A DNA stretch of 64,000 nt from assembly GCA_030765065.1 (NCBI GenBank), contig CM060984.1, positions 101,537,488-101,601,487 of the forward strand, given 5' to 3'. This DNA comes from Deroplatys truncata (Eukaryota > Arthropoda > Insecta > Mantodea > Mantidae). The translations under genes and the position numbers were made by a program. The notes beneath the pieces are model-generated. The model did no database searches and was not told where the DNA came from. It saw nothing but the letters and a program-made list of their open reading frames with translations. Below, piece after piece: positions 35,568 through 47,014 of the stretch. Each line of letters begins with the position of its first letter. Within the stretch, counting starts at the first letter, position 1.

Positions 35568-36754
35568 CAGAATGTAACAAAAACATACGACACAAATTGC
35601 AGGACACATTCCTCACACATAGACGAAGAAATTATGCTATATGAACATGGGCCTATGCAGAGATGGCAGATGCCCATTTGATGTATGGATTAGCAGACGG
35701 CTATGGCGCTTGTGCTCAACGTTTGTACCGGGAGACTTTTCCAGACAAAGGTGCCCAGACAGGAAAACGTTTAAAGCCACTGATGTTGTGTTAGGGAACA
35801 TGGGGCATTTCAGCCTGATACTCGCAACTGGGAGAGACCTAGGAGGACAAGGACACCTCAACGGGAGGTGGCAATACTGCAGGCAGTTGACAATGACCCT
35901 AGTGTCAGCACAAGTAGCTACAACAAATGGTTTATGCAACAAAGTGTTAACCCTAATTTTAGTGCAACGGTGCTGTTCACAAATGAGGTATCGTTTCAAC
36001 GAGATCAGATTGTAAATTATCACAATCAGCATGTATGGGCCGATGTCAATCATCACGCAAATGTTGAAGCAAGTCATCAACAGAGATTTTGTCAATGTTT
36101 GGGCCGGCATTGTTGGTGATTGTTTGGTAGAGCCTCACGTTCTTCCACCCAGGCTCAACAGACAAAGCTACCAAAATTTTGTTCTACCTGATCTGTTAGC
36201 AGATGTGTCTTTAGCTGTGCGACAAAACATGTACTTCGTGTACCATGGAGCACCTCCTCATTTTAGTGTTAATGTCCGCTGGCTTCTAAACAAAATATTC
36301 GTTGACAGATGGATAGGTAGAGGTGGACCAATTGCCTGCCTCCACGCTACCTGGACCTAAAACCACTGGGGCTTTTATTTGCGGGGACATTTGAAAGCTC
36401 TTGTGTATCGAACCCCAGTACCAGATGTTCAGAGTCTCTGTATCTGTATTATGGAAGGCTGTGAAACAATACACAATACTCCAGGGATAGATCAGCACAT
36501 CCAGGATTCACTACGACGGCGGGTTGATGCATGTATCAATGCTAATGGAGGGTATATTGAACAACTTCTGTGAGAAAGAGTTACATGTGGTATGCTGGTA
36601 CGTTCTATTCTTGTGTGTTTCTCATAATTAATGAGTTGGAGAAAATTAGTGGTAACATGGTAAAGCATTTCCAGACCCATGTTCATGTAACAATTTCGTC
36701 TACATGTGAGGAATGTGTCCTGCAGTTTGTGACATACATTTTTGTTACACCCTG
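35568..36754 (+). mobile_element. DUF4817-type DNA transposon, 1187 bp
   Basis: Long inverted ends of about 50 bp: the left begins CAGAATGTAACAAAAACATA and the right, read inward, CAGGGTGTAACAAAAATGTA. Both go on through 'gcaggacacattcctcaca'. TA borders both sides (35566-35567, 36755-36756). The end pattern (CAGGGTGTAACAAAAA) and TA duplication fit the Tc1/mariner-like group whose transposase has an N-terminal DUF4817 domain, widespread in insects. Confidence 0.85.
35662..36573 (+). pseudogene. DUF4817/DDE transposase relic
   Basis: 'YAEMADAHLMYGLADG' and 'QRLYRETFPD' are the DUF4817 helix-turn-helix start. After a one-base shift 'CPDRKTFKATD' follows, then 'AILQAVDNDPSVST'. About 70 residues that normally follow are missing, and the protein resumes at 'WFMQQSVNPNFSATVLFTNE'. 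Then come 'NHQ' and 'HVWADVNHHAN', another shift, 'FVNVWAGIVGDCLVEPHVLP', 'NMYFVYHGAPPHFSVNVR', 'DRWIGRGGPIA', and the end 'RRRVDACINANGGYIEQLL' with TGA at 36571. Two catalytic positions are altered: the family's VLFTDE is VLFTNE (N at 35982) and HDGAP is YHGAP (H at 36244). The third, 'SPDLNP', has become 'ATWT' plus a stop. Inactive. Confidence 0.85.
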
Positions 36755-36759
36755 TATAT

Positions 36760-37500
36760 ATGTATTAAAGGAAAGAACACTACTTCTTACGCTGCACACA
36801 GATTTCTAGCACATATTTTATGCTTCATAACATGAATTATAAACAAAAACTTTCACAAAAAATGGAAAACATATTCCACAACATAAAATGGGAATAACAT
36901 AAACAATTTATGTGAGGAAGCTTACTTTATAATTCATGTCACCCATTAATGGATATTTGCTCCCATTTACTGTCCAGTGATTACTAGACATCACTAGTGG
37001 TGCAATCAAATTTTAAATCTACACACTATGTTTTTTTTTTTGCACCCTATTGAAGGGGGATCATGATTGTGGCAGATATTTACACAGATTAAGTTCTGGT
37101 CTATCATAACACTGTATACCAATTAGCGCAGTACATTCAGTCTACTGTCTTAAGTTACAATATAATGCAATAGAATTTAATGCTTTGTCATGTGCATGGT
37201 GAAAATCTGTAACAAGCTGAGAATTTACCCACAAAGTCATAGAAATGCCTTCTTTGCACAAAGTCTTGAAAAGGACTCCATGCCCTTCATTTAAGTGGCA
37301 AAGGGTTAAAGTTGGCAAATATGCTTCTAATCCATTATGAGATTGCATTTCGATAATCCCCAAATAAAATGTCAAGCAAAAAAGCATTTCAATAAGGAGA
37401 CCTTCATTTACAAAATAAAAATGTTTCTATTTATAAAACATTCTTTGCAACATGCAAATGCAGGTTACCTAGTTATAATAAAAATAGGCATTGTAAAGTT
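36760..37500. other. Flank downstream of the S16 gene
   Basis: AT-rich with no recognised feature; it lies between the DUF4817 element and the S16 polyadenylation site. Confidence 0.4.
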
Positions 37501-37508
37501 GTATCGAG

Positions 37509-37519
37509 TTTATTTTATT
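37509..37519 (-). terminator. RpS16: RpS16 polyadenylation signals
   Basis: On the minus strand two overlapping AATAAA hexamers lie about 40-50 bases after the TAA of the S16 coding region. A 3' UTR this short is usual for ribosomal protein mRNAs. Confidence 0.8.
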
Positions 37520-37557
37520 ATAAGAAATATAACACCAGAGGTAAACACATGACCAAG

Positions 37558-37703
37558 TTAACGGTATGACTTCTGGTAGCGTGCTCTGGCACCTGGACCA
37601 CCAAACTTCTTGGGCTCGCAGCGCCTTGGATCTGCTACCAGCAGTGTCCTGTCGTACTGGATAAGAATGTCTTTGATTTCCTTCTTGGATGCCTCATCCA
37701 CAT
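37558..37703 (-). CDS. RpS16: Ribosomal protein S16 (uS9), last coding exon
   Basis: This exon encodes the C-terminal 48 residues of the small-subunit protein S16/uS9. It reads '[20 protein letters not shown]', '[18 protein letters not shown]' and 'RARYQKSYR' before TAA (37560-37558). The C-terminal KSYR tail reaches into the P site and contacts tRNA in known ribosomes. The acceptor (minus strand) is 'tttaatttcag' at 37704. The first two bases complete a tyrosine codon begun in the previous exon (T|AT), a phase-1 junction that restores 'YYQKYVDEA' as in other animals. No substitutions suggest a pseudogene: the exon is intact and properly spliced, so this is the functional locus rather than a processed copy. 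Confidence 0.97.
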
Positions 37704-37875
37704 CTGAAATTAAATGTTGCAGTTGCCCACAATAACAGCTGTTTTTGTAACAGTATGATCTTTTAGAATGGTATGTGTGAATATTCAGCACATGAGCTGC
37801 ATACTAACTTTTCATGCAGTACTTATTTGTTTAAATTAGTGACATATTGCAGGAATATATTGAAATGGTGAGTGG

Positions 37876-38020
37876 ATTAATGACACTTTAGTTTCACTTA
37901 TTCAGTTTTACTCCAAACATGTTTTGAAGATGTTTGTCTAAATTGTCAGCTTTAAGTCCACTGGTGCCTGGGGGATCCCCTACATTAGCATCTATTGTAC
38001 TCTTTAACACATATTCTGAG
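37876..38020 (-). repeat. Penelope-like 3' tail fragment
   Basis: The protein-level tail 'STIDANVGDPPGTSGL...GVKLNK' plus stop aligns with the tail of the relic at 46558-46660 ('STTSTKVGDDASG...KLSK' plus stop). The flanking 'actttagtttcactta' is shared too. Upstream sequence is not recognisable. Confidence 0.5.
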
Positions 38021-38249
38021 TGAAAACTTACGAAGTGCAAATTCCTAAGCTGACCTGTGAGTGCTATATTTATACGTACAATCAACTTGACGGTAACTGA
38101 GCAACTACAATATTGTACATTGTGCATGTTATTTGCCCCAAAATACTTTCTATTTTCTGTAAAAATATCATACAAGTCAGCAAGTGCAGACATATTTCTA
38201 TATGTTAAAGGCAAAAAATTATAAATCAAATGGTCAACAAACATGTTCA

Positions 38250-39555
38250 AATCCCTCCTTGTCTCCTAACCTCAATTCTTGTGGTAATCTTTCTATACAA
38301 GAATGTATTCCCTAATCCAAACCTATGTAGATTCTCTTTTTCATCTTTTTATTACTACAAGAGCAGCAGCACATCTGATCTGCCATTTTGTACAAGTATC
38401 TTCAAGTTATAACTATAAGTAGCCCTCCAGAGAACTTGCAAAAACGACAAACTATAAACACAGTAGCAAATCACTACTCATTAATGATCCACTATATTAC
38501 TAACTGCAAATAAAAGTATTTTATGGTTTGGTCTCATAATACACAATTGAAATCCAATTTAGTGGGGCAATTAAAACACAAACCAATACTGAATGTACAC
38601 AAATTAAATATTTATTTTAATGAATATAACTTCCCTGTTATTTGGAAAAAGCTTTTTGATTCATGTTTGCTTTTCTTTTTATTGAATTGAAATTGAGTTT
38701 ATTGAAATAATAACTTTGCAAATTTAAAAGTTCACTTGATCATTATCATTGCTGTATGCAAACTATGCTCATTTAGCAACTTTGTACTTTGCGTTTATCT
38801 TCATCAGCTTTGGACATGATTGATAGCCTTGGACCAAACAAAATGGGTCATCTTCATCCTCTTGACAAAGCTCAGACAGCACAAATGTTTTCACACCGTA
38901 AGCTGCCACAGTCGAATGTACAGCTCAAATTATGCATGCATGAAATTGAAATGAGCAAGGGTAGAGGCACATTGTGGTACTGACCACTGTTCTTTCTGCC
39001 CATTTTCCATAATCAACCGAATGTCTTTCTCACCCTATGTACATCTTTGCTGTGACAGAGTCATTAAAGTTAACACCTCAGATTGGTCATTACAGGCTCC
39101 TAAAATGTATCAGCAATTACAATGAAATACAAGCACTACTTCAATTACTCCAGTCTGAAAATAATCTATTTGAGGATAGTTTGCTGGGACCAAAACCTCT
39201 TAAACAATTCTTCAGAGGAACAATATACAAAGTTTTATGAGCTTGTGCTGCAATGGAAAATGTTTCAAGACTGCATAATCAGAATGACAAATACGAGAAA
39301 ACTATAATTCTCGGAACAATAGATCAAGGTTATACAGCAGCCATGGTGAAACTGTACTTCGCAAGTTATTTGCGCTTCAGTTGACTCGTGCAGTACCCCT
39401 TTGTAGCTTCTCCCACTCCTCGTGTCAGTGTGGTCAGTACTATGCCAAACAGTGGAGGCTCACAATGGCACTTGCAAAGCAACATTCGAAGAGCAGAAAA
39501 GTTCACCTGGAGTGGGAGAAGTTGTTGTTCTTTGAGGATGGTGACAAGACAAAAT
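38250..39555. other. Intron sequence, nothing recognised
   Basis: Several 60-67 codon plus-strand frames (38789-38983, 39037-39240, 39381-39569) could be shreds of a transposon N-terminal region. I see no motif to prove it. Confidence 0.35.
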
Positions 39556-39656
39556 GTTTAAAACATTAAAAAAACATTATGCGGAATAATACTATTCATG
39601 AGATGCCATTACAATGCTTATCATTCAGAATATGTCAAGTTACAAGGTAAGTTGTA

Positions 39657-39657
<1 letters not shown>

Positions 39658-39718
<61 letters not shown>

Positions 39719-39726
39719 TAATAATA
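39658..39726. repeat. (ATT)n microsatellite
   Basis: About 22 units, one interruption (agt), ending in AATAATAATAA. It sits directly after the hAT BED block, which ends in a gtaagt-like sequence. Confidence 0.95.
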
Positions 39727-40834
39727 AACATTTTATAATGAGATTTTAATTATTTAAGTTACAGGTCAGATTGTAATGTTCAATATGTTCACAGGATGCT
39801 AAAGAACGCAAGAAATTTTGAAACTGATAGAAAACAATGGACCTAAACCAATTACAAAGACTCAAATATGGCAGAGAAAAGAAATCACACTAGTTATATT
39901 GTACCTGGGAGATTGCAGAGCCTTAAGGCATTTCAGGAACGAAAATTTATAAAACATGTTTAATAAAAATTGCTAGGGTTTTATGTCCTCAAGAGGTTCA
40001 TAATTTTTAGTGTTTTCATATTTCCCGACAAACCATTCCAAACAAAGTTGAAGTGCTTATGGATTTGAAAATGACTGACTTTGTGAAGTTTTCTCTTGCA
40101 TTGGACGAGTACAGATGTAACTGACACAGCCCTATTGGCCATTTTCATTTGAGGTGTTGTTAAGGAACTAAATGTTAGAGTAATTGCTCAATTTAGACCC
40201 CTCTAAAAGGCAATACTACTGGCGACAAGATATTTAAAGCTCTAAAAATTAGTACTGAAAGACATTGTTCACAGTGGTCAAAATTAGTATCAGTTGTAAC
40301 AGATGGAGCAAAGGTCATGGTTGTGGGAAAAAAGTGATTGATTGGCAGGTTAAAATGTTTTTTCAGTGATTAAAGGTATTTTGAGCAATTCTGATGCTTC
40401 GCATTGTCTGTTGCATCAAGAATCATTTTGTGCCAAGTCAGTTACACTATAGTCAGTGATTGTGTTGTGAACATTATACACAAATCAAAAGGAAGTGCAT
40501 TGAAACACTGACAGTTTCGAAATATACTTAAAAATGTGACAGAATCATGTGAAGACATTAAGTATTTGTGTGAAGTTAGATGGCTTAACAGAGGCGCAAT
40601 GTTACGTCAGTTCTTCGATCTCAGAGATGTAATCGCTGGATTCATGAAAGATAAGGTAATTTATTATAACTTTACATATACATTATTCCCATATGCTTTA
40701 ATGTCATTTTAGGCTAATTTTAGTCTTATTTATCTCATTTTAGGGAATGGATATTTAGGAATTAAATAATGAGGCCTGAGTCTGCGACTTAGCTTTCTTA
40801 TCAATATGTGTATTTGCTTAAAGAAGCTGGAATA

Positions 40835-41540
40835 CAATGGAACCTTGTTAGCACATTCCTCATTAACATGTTTTCCTCTGTATTATGTTGAATTATAAAA
40901 GTTCCGGCACCAAATGAATAAATAACGTTTGTTTAATAAGTTTTCTCGCTCCTGCTTACTACGTTCAAAGTTTGATGTCCTCATTCATTGTTATGGCTAA
41001 TCCTTGGTTGATCAGTGGGAGTAGGCGCTTAGCAAGTTCAAAGTTTGACATCTGCATTCACTACTTTGTCAATCCTTGGTCACAGACAAAGGTTGAAGAC
41101 TGGCAACAAATGACATGCATGTGTGTACATATTTGTGTGACGCAATTTGGAGGGAGAGAGAATGCTTTAGCCTGGCATGGTACATGCCAATGATGGTTTG
41201 TGCTGTTGAGTGTTGACCAAATATACATAAGATTGTATTTTACTTTTTGTTTGCAATGGAAAAAAGAAAGTGCGGCAAATAACCAACAGTGAAAAACTGA
41301 AAATCCTTGAAGAAGTATATCACAATCCAAATATGAAACGTGTGGATACAGCGTGGAAGCTAAACATTCCTCCGTCAATCTTAAACACAATTGTTAGCAA
41401 CATAAACTAATTGAAACTTCTTTTAAAGAAGGGAAAAAATGCTAAAACAAAACTTTCCTCTTGCAAAGTAGGATCAGAAGAGGATCAAGTCGAAATTTGT
41501 TGCATGGAAACACCTACCATATTCAAATCATATTGAGTAT
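40835..41540 (+). mobile_element. pogo/Tigger-like element fragment nested in hAT
   Basis: It starts at a TA (40833-40834) with CAATGGAACCTTGTTAGCAC, very like pogo/Tigger terminal repeats. From about 41260 the frame 'VRQITNSEKLKILEEVYHNP', 'NMKRVDTAWKLNIPPSILNT', 'IVSNIN' (stop) 'KKGKNAK' is a CENP-B-type N-terminal helix-turn-helix, the DNA-binding domain of these transposases. The DDE core is missing, and I find no right terminal repeat. It splits the hAT relic between the 'DLAFL' block and the C-terminal domain. Confidence 0.75.
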
Positions 41541-42811
41541 GCGTAAGATACTATTTTCTACTGTACTCTTTAACACGCTGCACGCTCATCATTGCTTTTT
41601 TAGCAGAAATTATCACATTTGTAATAAAACACACAGCAAAGCCTTTTATCACTTCTATAATTCGGAATTCAAACATTCGCTAACCTCAAAACCTGCTTAA
41701 ACTATACAGAGAAACAAACATAACACATGTTTAAAAGGTCGCCAACGTAAATCCAAGTTGACCAATATAAAAGCTTGAATTATTTATTCTCAGACTTTGT
41801 GTATCCAAATCGTTCTCAATACATATTGAATTTAATATGAAAATGTGAATTGTATTCAATACTGATGAGATTCTACTCTACTACATTGCAAGGACGTAAT
41901 AAAATTATTGTTGATATGTATAGTTCAGTGCAGGCATTCGTAAACACAATTTCACTCTGGGTAGATCACTTGAAAGAGGGACAGTTATACTAGTTTCCAT
42001 GTTTAAATTCCCTTTCAAATGTCTCCTCAAATAAATTCAGTGTTTACATTAGTATTCTCTTAGCACTTAAAAGTGAATTTTGTGATTTCAGGATTTTGAA
42101 AGACGATACATCAGTGTATGTCAATCCATTAATGGCAGATGTAGGACAGCGAGAATAGATCTGCATGAGAGCTGATTCATTTACAATCTGACGAAATCAT
42201 GGAAGTCAGATGCCAGGATTTATCAGAAGTAGAATGTTTTAAAATCTTATGCAACAATAAATATCCGAAGCATCAATCATATGTGATTTCCATGTAAGCA
42301 ATGTTCAGTACAACGTACGTCTATGAACAATTCTTTTCCATAACGAAATTAGTAAAAAGCAAATGCAGATTTCGACTGACAAACGAACATCTTTACGAGT
42401 TACATCTAGCTGTAATTCCTTATTTTGAATCTCTCATTGTAAACGACATCGAAAAGCCCAATTTACTTTAAATACAGAGTAGAGGACGATACTGAATCAA
42501 TTCGTTTGTTTACCACTACCCCGTCCGCCTTCCAAATTCTCTCCCTTCGATATCTTTTGTTATCCAGGTTGTATCAAGGTGCCTCAGTGCAGGCTTAGTC
42601 TCACCACACCTCTTATACTGTAAGTTTTATAGAATCTTGTTTTTAAAGAAAGTGCTTGGCTCAAAAATGTAAATACAAATTACATGTCTCACAAAATTAT
42701 TCCTGATGCTTAGGTTCAAGCACATTTATAACAAATGCCGTAAAGAGCCAATACGCATTTTCTAATCATAAGCACAGTATTGTAAACTAAACATTACAAA
42801 ACTAAACTTAC

Positions 42812-42926
42812 ATTTCTGGTAGTATGAAACAAGAGCCTTGGAAATGGCCTGTCTGATGGCATATATCTGTGCCACATGGCCACCACCCTTTACTCGCACC
42901 CTTATGTCCACACCAGAAAATCTTTC
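42812..42926 (-). CDS. RpS16: Ribosomal protein S16 (uS9), internal exon
   Basis: 115 bases encode '[16 protein letters not shown]' and '[20 protein letters not shown]' then 'QK', plus one base of the next codon. This is the central, most conserved part of uS9, with the GGG-H-Q loop that binds 18S rRNA. The acceptor is 'tttctgttgcag' and the donor 'gtaagt'. It joins in frame to the exon at 55029 (phase 0: ...LLLGK|ERF). Confidence 0.97.
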
Positions 42927-43434
42927 CTGCAACAGAAATGCACATGCTGTAAAACATCTTAATCATACCAATGCCTTTACACAGCTAAAAACTTAAACTT
43001 CAGATTTTAATATCCTTTCATTATTATCAACTTCGGGATATTATTCATCACCAAAAGCAGTCTTCTGTGCATTCAGGAACATGGAAAAGCAATGCAAGAC
43101 TTTAAAATTTAATGAGTCAGAAATAACATTTTATAAAAGTGTAGCTTATTTAAATACTTCACTGGAACATGTTCCAGAGGCTTGTTGCTCCCATGGTAAT
43201 TGGCTGTTGAGAAAAGAAAACACTGCATGACACATCTGCACTGACTTATGGCAGTAACTCATTAACCAGAGCAATTGTTACATTTCATGAAATGAATGTT
43301 TTCTCATACTTTCAATGAGTGTAATGCAGCCAAAATAGAAGATAATGCAGGAGCTGGATGACCATGGGGTGACTCCAAAACATATTCCAATTGATCAATT
43401 TAGTAAGCCAGACTTGATGTTATTTTTTAATAAT

Positions 43435-43559
43435 TTTACTTTTGCTACTATGTATATTAAGTAGAAGAAGTAATGAATTCCACCCAATAATTTGATACTG
43501 ATTCACCAGAAATAGATGTTTTGAGGTGCTCTGAATCCAAATAAAGCATTTTTGGAAAC

Positions 43560-43613
<54 letters not shown>

Positions 43614-44030
43614 AGCATAACTCAAAAACAAAACTTGGATAAACACCAAACTCTTTTTGAGTTTACTATCGTCCAAGGATGTGACAACTACCCTTTACAT
43701 GGAAGATTTTTCGAAAAATTGATTTTCTCAAAAATGTAACTACAATTTTTATTAAAATACCACATGTTTAAGATATTTTCATGGCAAATGAAATGTATAT
43801 CTTGAATTTTCTGGGAATGCCCCCAAAAGTCCTCTTCATTCTGAATAAAATGTAAAATGATAAACCGCAAGAGATAGGCAAAATTTTACTGCACAAAAAA
43901 TGTAGACCTGGTTAAAACACTTAATTTATATCACTTTTTGTTGTTTGTTTGTCGAATGCACCATTTCCGAGATATTTGTTTGAATTGTGCAATACTCATA
44001 CTTTTTCTTAAATAGAAATCTGTTAATGGA
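43435..44030 (+). repeat. Family M repeat with (GT)n(GA)n
   Basis: It starts 'ttttacttttgctactatgt' and 'ttccacccaataatttgata'. The microsatellite site holds (GT)n then (GA)n at 43560-43612, followed by 'acagcataactcaaaaacaa'. The 3' third is lost where the SINE-3 copy begins. Confidence 0.8.
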
Positions 44031-44034
44031 ATTG

Positions 44035-44170
44035 ATTGTTCTTCCACACAAGCCGTGTGTTGGACAAGGTAGAATCAGATGACTGAAAAAAATTCAATGT
44101 CATAGCCGGGATTTGAACCACGGATCTCCCGGTCTCTGTAACCACTGAGCCACCATAGCAACATGCCGGT
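44035..44170 (-). repeat. SINE-3 copy, tRNA-derived
   Basis: Minus strand A-box region 'ATGGTGGCTCAGTGGTTACAG' in part and B box 'GTGGTTCAAATCCCGG', then 'ctatgacattgaatttttt'. It is the same family as the insert at 32530. Confidence 0.8.
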
Positions 44171-44234
44171 AGGACATTAAATTCGCCAACTGATTCGCAT
44201 GTTTCCCGGTAAACCACAAGGAAATCTCAAATTG

Positions 44235-45525
44235 TATTGAGATGACATACCCCAATGGCGACCTACAATGTTGTAAGTACATATTCCATTAATTGACCTA
44301 ATAGTGGTTGAAACTATGAAGCCCGGGACTTAAAGTAGGGTTGAACAAACCCAAGCAGTGAGAGCGCAAAACAGGGGCGCACACAGGAGCCACAAGTGCT
44401 ACAGGCAGACAATGTTCCCCAGAGGGAAAACTAGATAGAAAATATAATAAGTGTAATCATTACAAATGTCATGTTTATGTTATATTGTAAAAAGTGTATT
44501 ATTATGAGTATATATTTCTGTATGTGTTATAAATAACTTATATACCAGTAAGCAAAATTGTTTACGGCAGATATGCAAAAATTAAATTTGGCTAAAAATT
44601 TCAGTTTAACTTTCCCATAAGGGGCAGTTTGAAACTATATTTCCATAGGCACAAAGAGTAATAGTTAAATATTAATTGCTACAGAGTTATTCTCAATTCA
44701 TTAATGTCAAGAGTAATTTTATGTAGTTTTAGCCTTGGAACATTGTAAATTATATCAGTTGAAAGCCCTTGAAGAATACTACAAATTTTGTAAACATTAG
44801 CTAACAAACAGTGCCAAAATTATACTTTGTTTCGTGCAAGATTTCCAATAGAAAATAATAGAAAGCATCAGCTGCGATTCATTTGTAAAGATTCAAACAC
44901 GAGAGTAAGCTAACAAGTTATTTCTTTGTATTCACACAGTTATTCCCACAAGAATAAGGCAGCACCTTGTAACAAACGAAGCGAGCAGTCAATGTTCAAA
45001 AGTTTAAAGCATAGCCAATAAGAGGGGGGGATAAGGTCTAGAATAATACAAAGTAGGAAGACTTGATTCTGAGGAAAATATAACAAAGGCTGTCACTGCA
45101 GGATATATATATATATATATATATATGTAGTGATGTTAGCGAGATTCGAGACTAACTCTGGTCATTCTGCTTCTTGAGGATGCATGCTGCATGAGATAAG
45201 AAAATGTGGTGCATTTATAAGTTATTCACTGTCAGTGCAGAATAGAAAGAAAGTATTAGTTATCAGCTACACACAGAAAAGAATATAGTGGGATAAGAGT
45301 GTATGTAGATCAGCAACAATCAGTAAGGTTTGCAATAAATGAACAGTGAGAAACTACACAAAGTCAAATTGCAGATATAAAGAACAGTCAAATACTCAGA
45401 AGTAAACAAAGTGCCAAAGCAGAAGGATAGTCGCATCGGCCAAGGACAAAAGGTTAATAGTGATCAGTTTATGCAAAAGAACATGTGCCTGGTAGGAAAT
45501 GTGTGTGTTGATGCTAAAAAATTGA
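44235..45525. other. Intron sequence, nothing recognised
   Basis: AT-rich; (AT)n at about 45103-45126; no coding feature. Confidence 0.4.
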
Positions 45526-45526
45526 G

Positions 45527-45672
45527 TTTTATTTATGGACGCTCTTTAACTGCTGTGGTTTTTAGCGTCCCATTCTATATTGGGCGTTAAAGACCAGTAA
45601 TTTTGCTTAGAGGCTTCTTTATCAGACTTGAGGTTCTTTTACGTGTCGTAAATCTACGACACGGGAGATGAA
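45527..45672 (-). repeat. SINE-2 fragment
   Basis: It has 'tttatggacgctctttaact', 'cccattctatattgggcgtt' and 'cgtaaatctacgacacggga'. It stops before the tRNA-like head and is therefore truncated. Confidence 0.8.
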
Positions 45673-45679
45673 CAAAGCA

Positions 45680-46502
45680 AAGCGTATCTTGCAGTGACAA
45701 AAGTATCTGATTGGTGCTTGAAAAGTTAAGCCAGGGTTCCTTCAATCACCTGCAATCCCAAAATTTCTCTCCCCAATTACATATCACCTTTACAGCAACG
45801 GACAAATAACACAATGATGAAAGACCCTGAGAACATTCATCCATTCCAAGAACGAGGTCCAGAAGTCATTTCCAGAGCCGGGTGCAACTACCACCCACAT
45901 CGACATAATGGGAACGCTACAAACCAAAAGATATAGCTTCAACCCATCAGCCAATAAGCCTTCTTTCTACATTATACAAAAACTGAAAGAAATCATTCAT
46001 CGCCACATGTGTTCTGTCTCCAAAAATAATATGCAATCAATATTTCAATTCTGCCTTTGTCCAAAACACAGCACTAACCATCAACTTTTAGGAATTGTAG
46101 GATCTATAACACAAAACTTTGAACGAAGAGTACACAATTGCTATATTTTTAGGTATAGCTCAAGCATTTGACAAAAATTGGGATCAGGGCTTAATGCTAA
46201 CACCGTATCGGTCTTCCTCTTTAACACAAATCAGAAGCTTTTTACAAGAGCACTGGTTCCCAGCATGATTGGTAACACCAAATCCAAAGATCTTTTTGCA
46301 GTCATTCCTCAAGGTTCCATTTTGGCACCCCTCTTATTCAACATATTCACCGACATTCCTCTGGACCTGATTTACACACTGTTATCAGACACTGTATGCT
46401 TCATTTGCACTTCAAGTATCCAAATGGTTTACCAAACGGTCAATGTATGTCAATCCTCTGGAAACAAAAGCAAAGATCTTAACTTTAAGGCCAACTTTTA
46501 AA
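45680..46502 (+). pseudogene. Jockey-like LINE reverse transcriptase relic
   Basis: From 45908 the frames give 'IIQKLKEIIHRHMCSV', 'FQFCLCPKHSTNHQLL' (the F-x-GFR-x-KHST block, with CLC in place of GFR), 'GIVGSITQNFERR', then in another frame a relic of 'DIAQAFDKVW'. 'VIPQGSILAPLLFNIFTDIP' is the conserved PQGS-x-L-x-P block, and 'LLSDTVCFIC' stands where (Y)ADD should be, so the catalytic box is lost. These are the palm and fingers of a jockey-clade polymerase. Endonuclease and ORF1 are not visible. It lies in the S16 intron on the opposite strand. Confidence 0.8.
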
Positions 46503-46519
46503 GGAAATAATTTTTTGGC

Positions 46520-47010
46520 TTATTGAAATGTGAGTTGATTGATGAAACTTTAGTTTCACTTACTAAGTTTTCAACCAGAACATTTTTCGAAGGCCCCACC
46601 TCCATTGCCAGCTGTATGGCCACTGGCATCATCCCCTACTTTAGTGCTGGTTGTACTGCCATCTGGTTGTCTAGTAGAGAACTTTACTTTGTCTTCAACT
46701 AGCAGAATTTCAAAATTCATTATTCTGTGTGCATTTCTGGTGATGTGGATTCTTTTTTCCATACTGGGAATTCTGGTGTTTTGGCACGTTTTAAAAGGTT
46801 TATTTCTGGTTTAATGTTGTGTTCTGTTGACCTAAAATGGTGCGCTAGTGCAGATTCGTCTATTGCTTACGTTTGAAATTTCCTAGGTGTTCCTTTAATC
46901 TGGTTTGTAATTTCTCTTGGTTTTTTTTACGTATACATATTTCATGGCAGTCTTCAAAACCAATTTGGAAAATCCCTGATTTGGTATTCACTAGTGTCCT
47001 TTTAACAAAT
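46520..47010 (-). pseudogene. Penelope-like element, GIY-YIG domain relic
   Basis: Minus strand: 'NTKSGIFQIGFEDCHEICIR' and 'KKNQEKLQTRLKEHLGNFK' match a GIY-YIG endonuclease of Penelope type (GIY ... C-x2-C ... YIG ... TR-x3-H). After frame changes come 'ESALAHHFRSTEHNIK', the following conserved block, and a tail ending at 'KLSK' plus stop near 46558. In Penelope elements this nuclease sits after the reverse transcriptase, which I cannot see here. It is placed tail to tail with the LINE relic. Confidence 0.7.
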
Positions 47011-47014
47011 GATC

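Larger units (their letters stand above)
39560..42470 (+). pseudogene. hAT-family transposase relic, interrupted
   Basis: The pieces are collinear with GTF2IRD2/ZBED-like hAT transposases. 'RCHYNAYHSEYVKLQ' (39601-39645) is the end of a BED-type zinc finger. After the (ATT)n run, 'FVKFSLALDE' (about 40075) marks the first catalytic aspartate region, then 'GNTTGDKIFKALKI', 'SKLVSVVTDGAKVMV' (second), 'CLLHQESFCAKSV', 'YLCEVRWLNRGAMLRQFFDL' and 'LNNEA-VCDLAFLINM' up to about 40808. The C-terminal dimerisation domain resumes at about 42150: 'DLSEVECFKILCNNKYPKH', a stop, then 'YVYEQFFSITKLVKSKCRFR' and 'LTNEHLYEL'. Stops and frameshifts are scattered through it. A pogo-like insertion lies in the gap. 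It is on the strand opposite to the S16 gene that hosts it. Confidence 0.85.
37704..42811 (-). other. RpS16: RpS16 intron, 5.1 kb
   Basis: Bounded on the minus strand by gtaagt (42811-42806) and ttcag (37708-37704). It is filled by a Penelope-like tail, a hAT relic, a pogo-like insertion and an (ATT)n run. All are decayed and none disturbs the splice sites. Confidence 0.9.
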
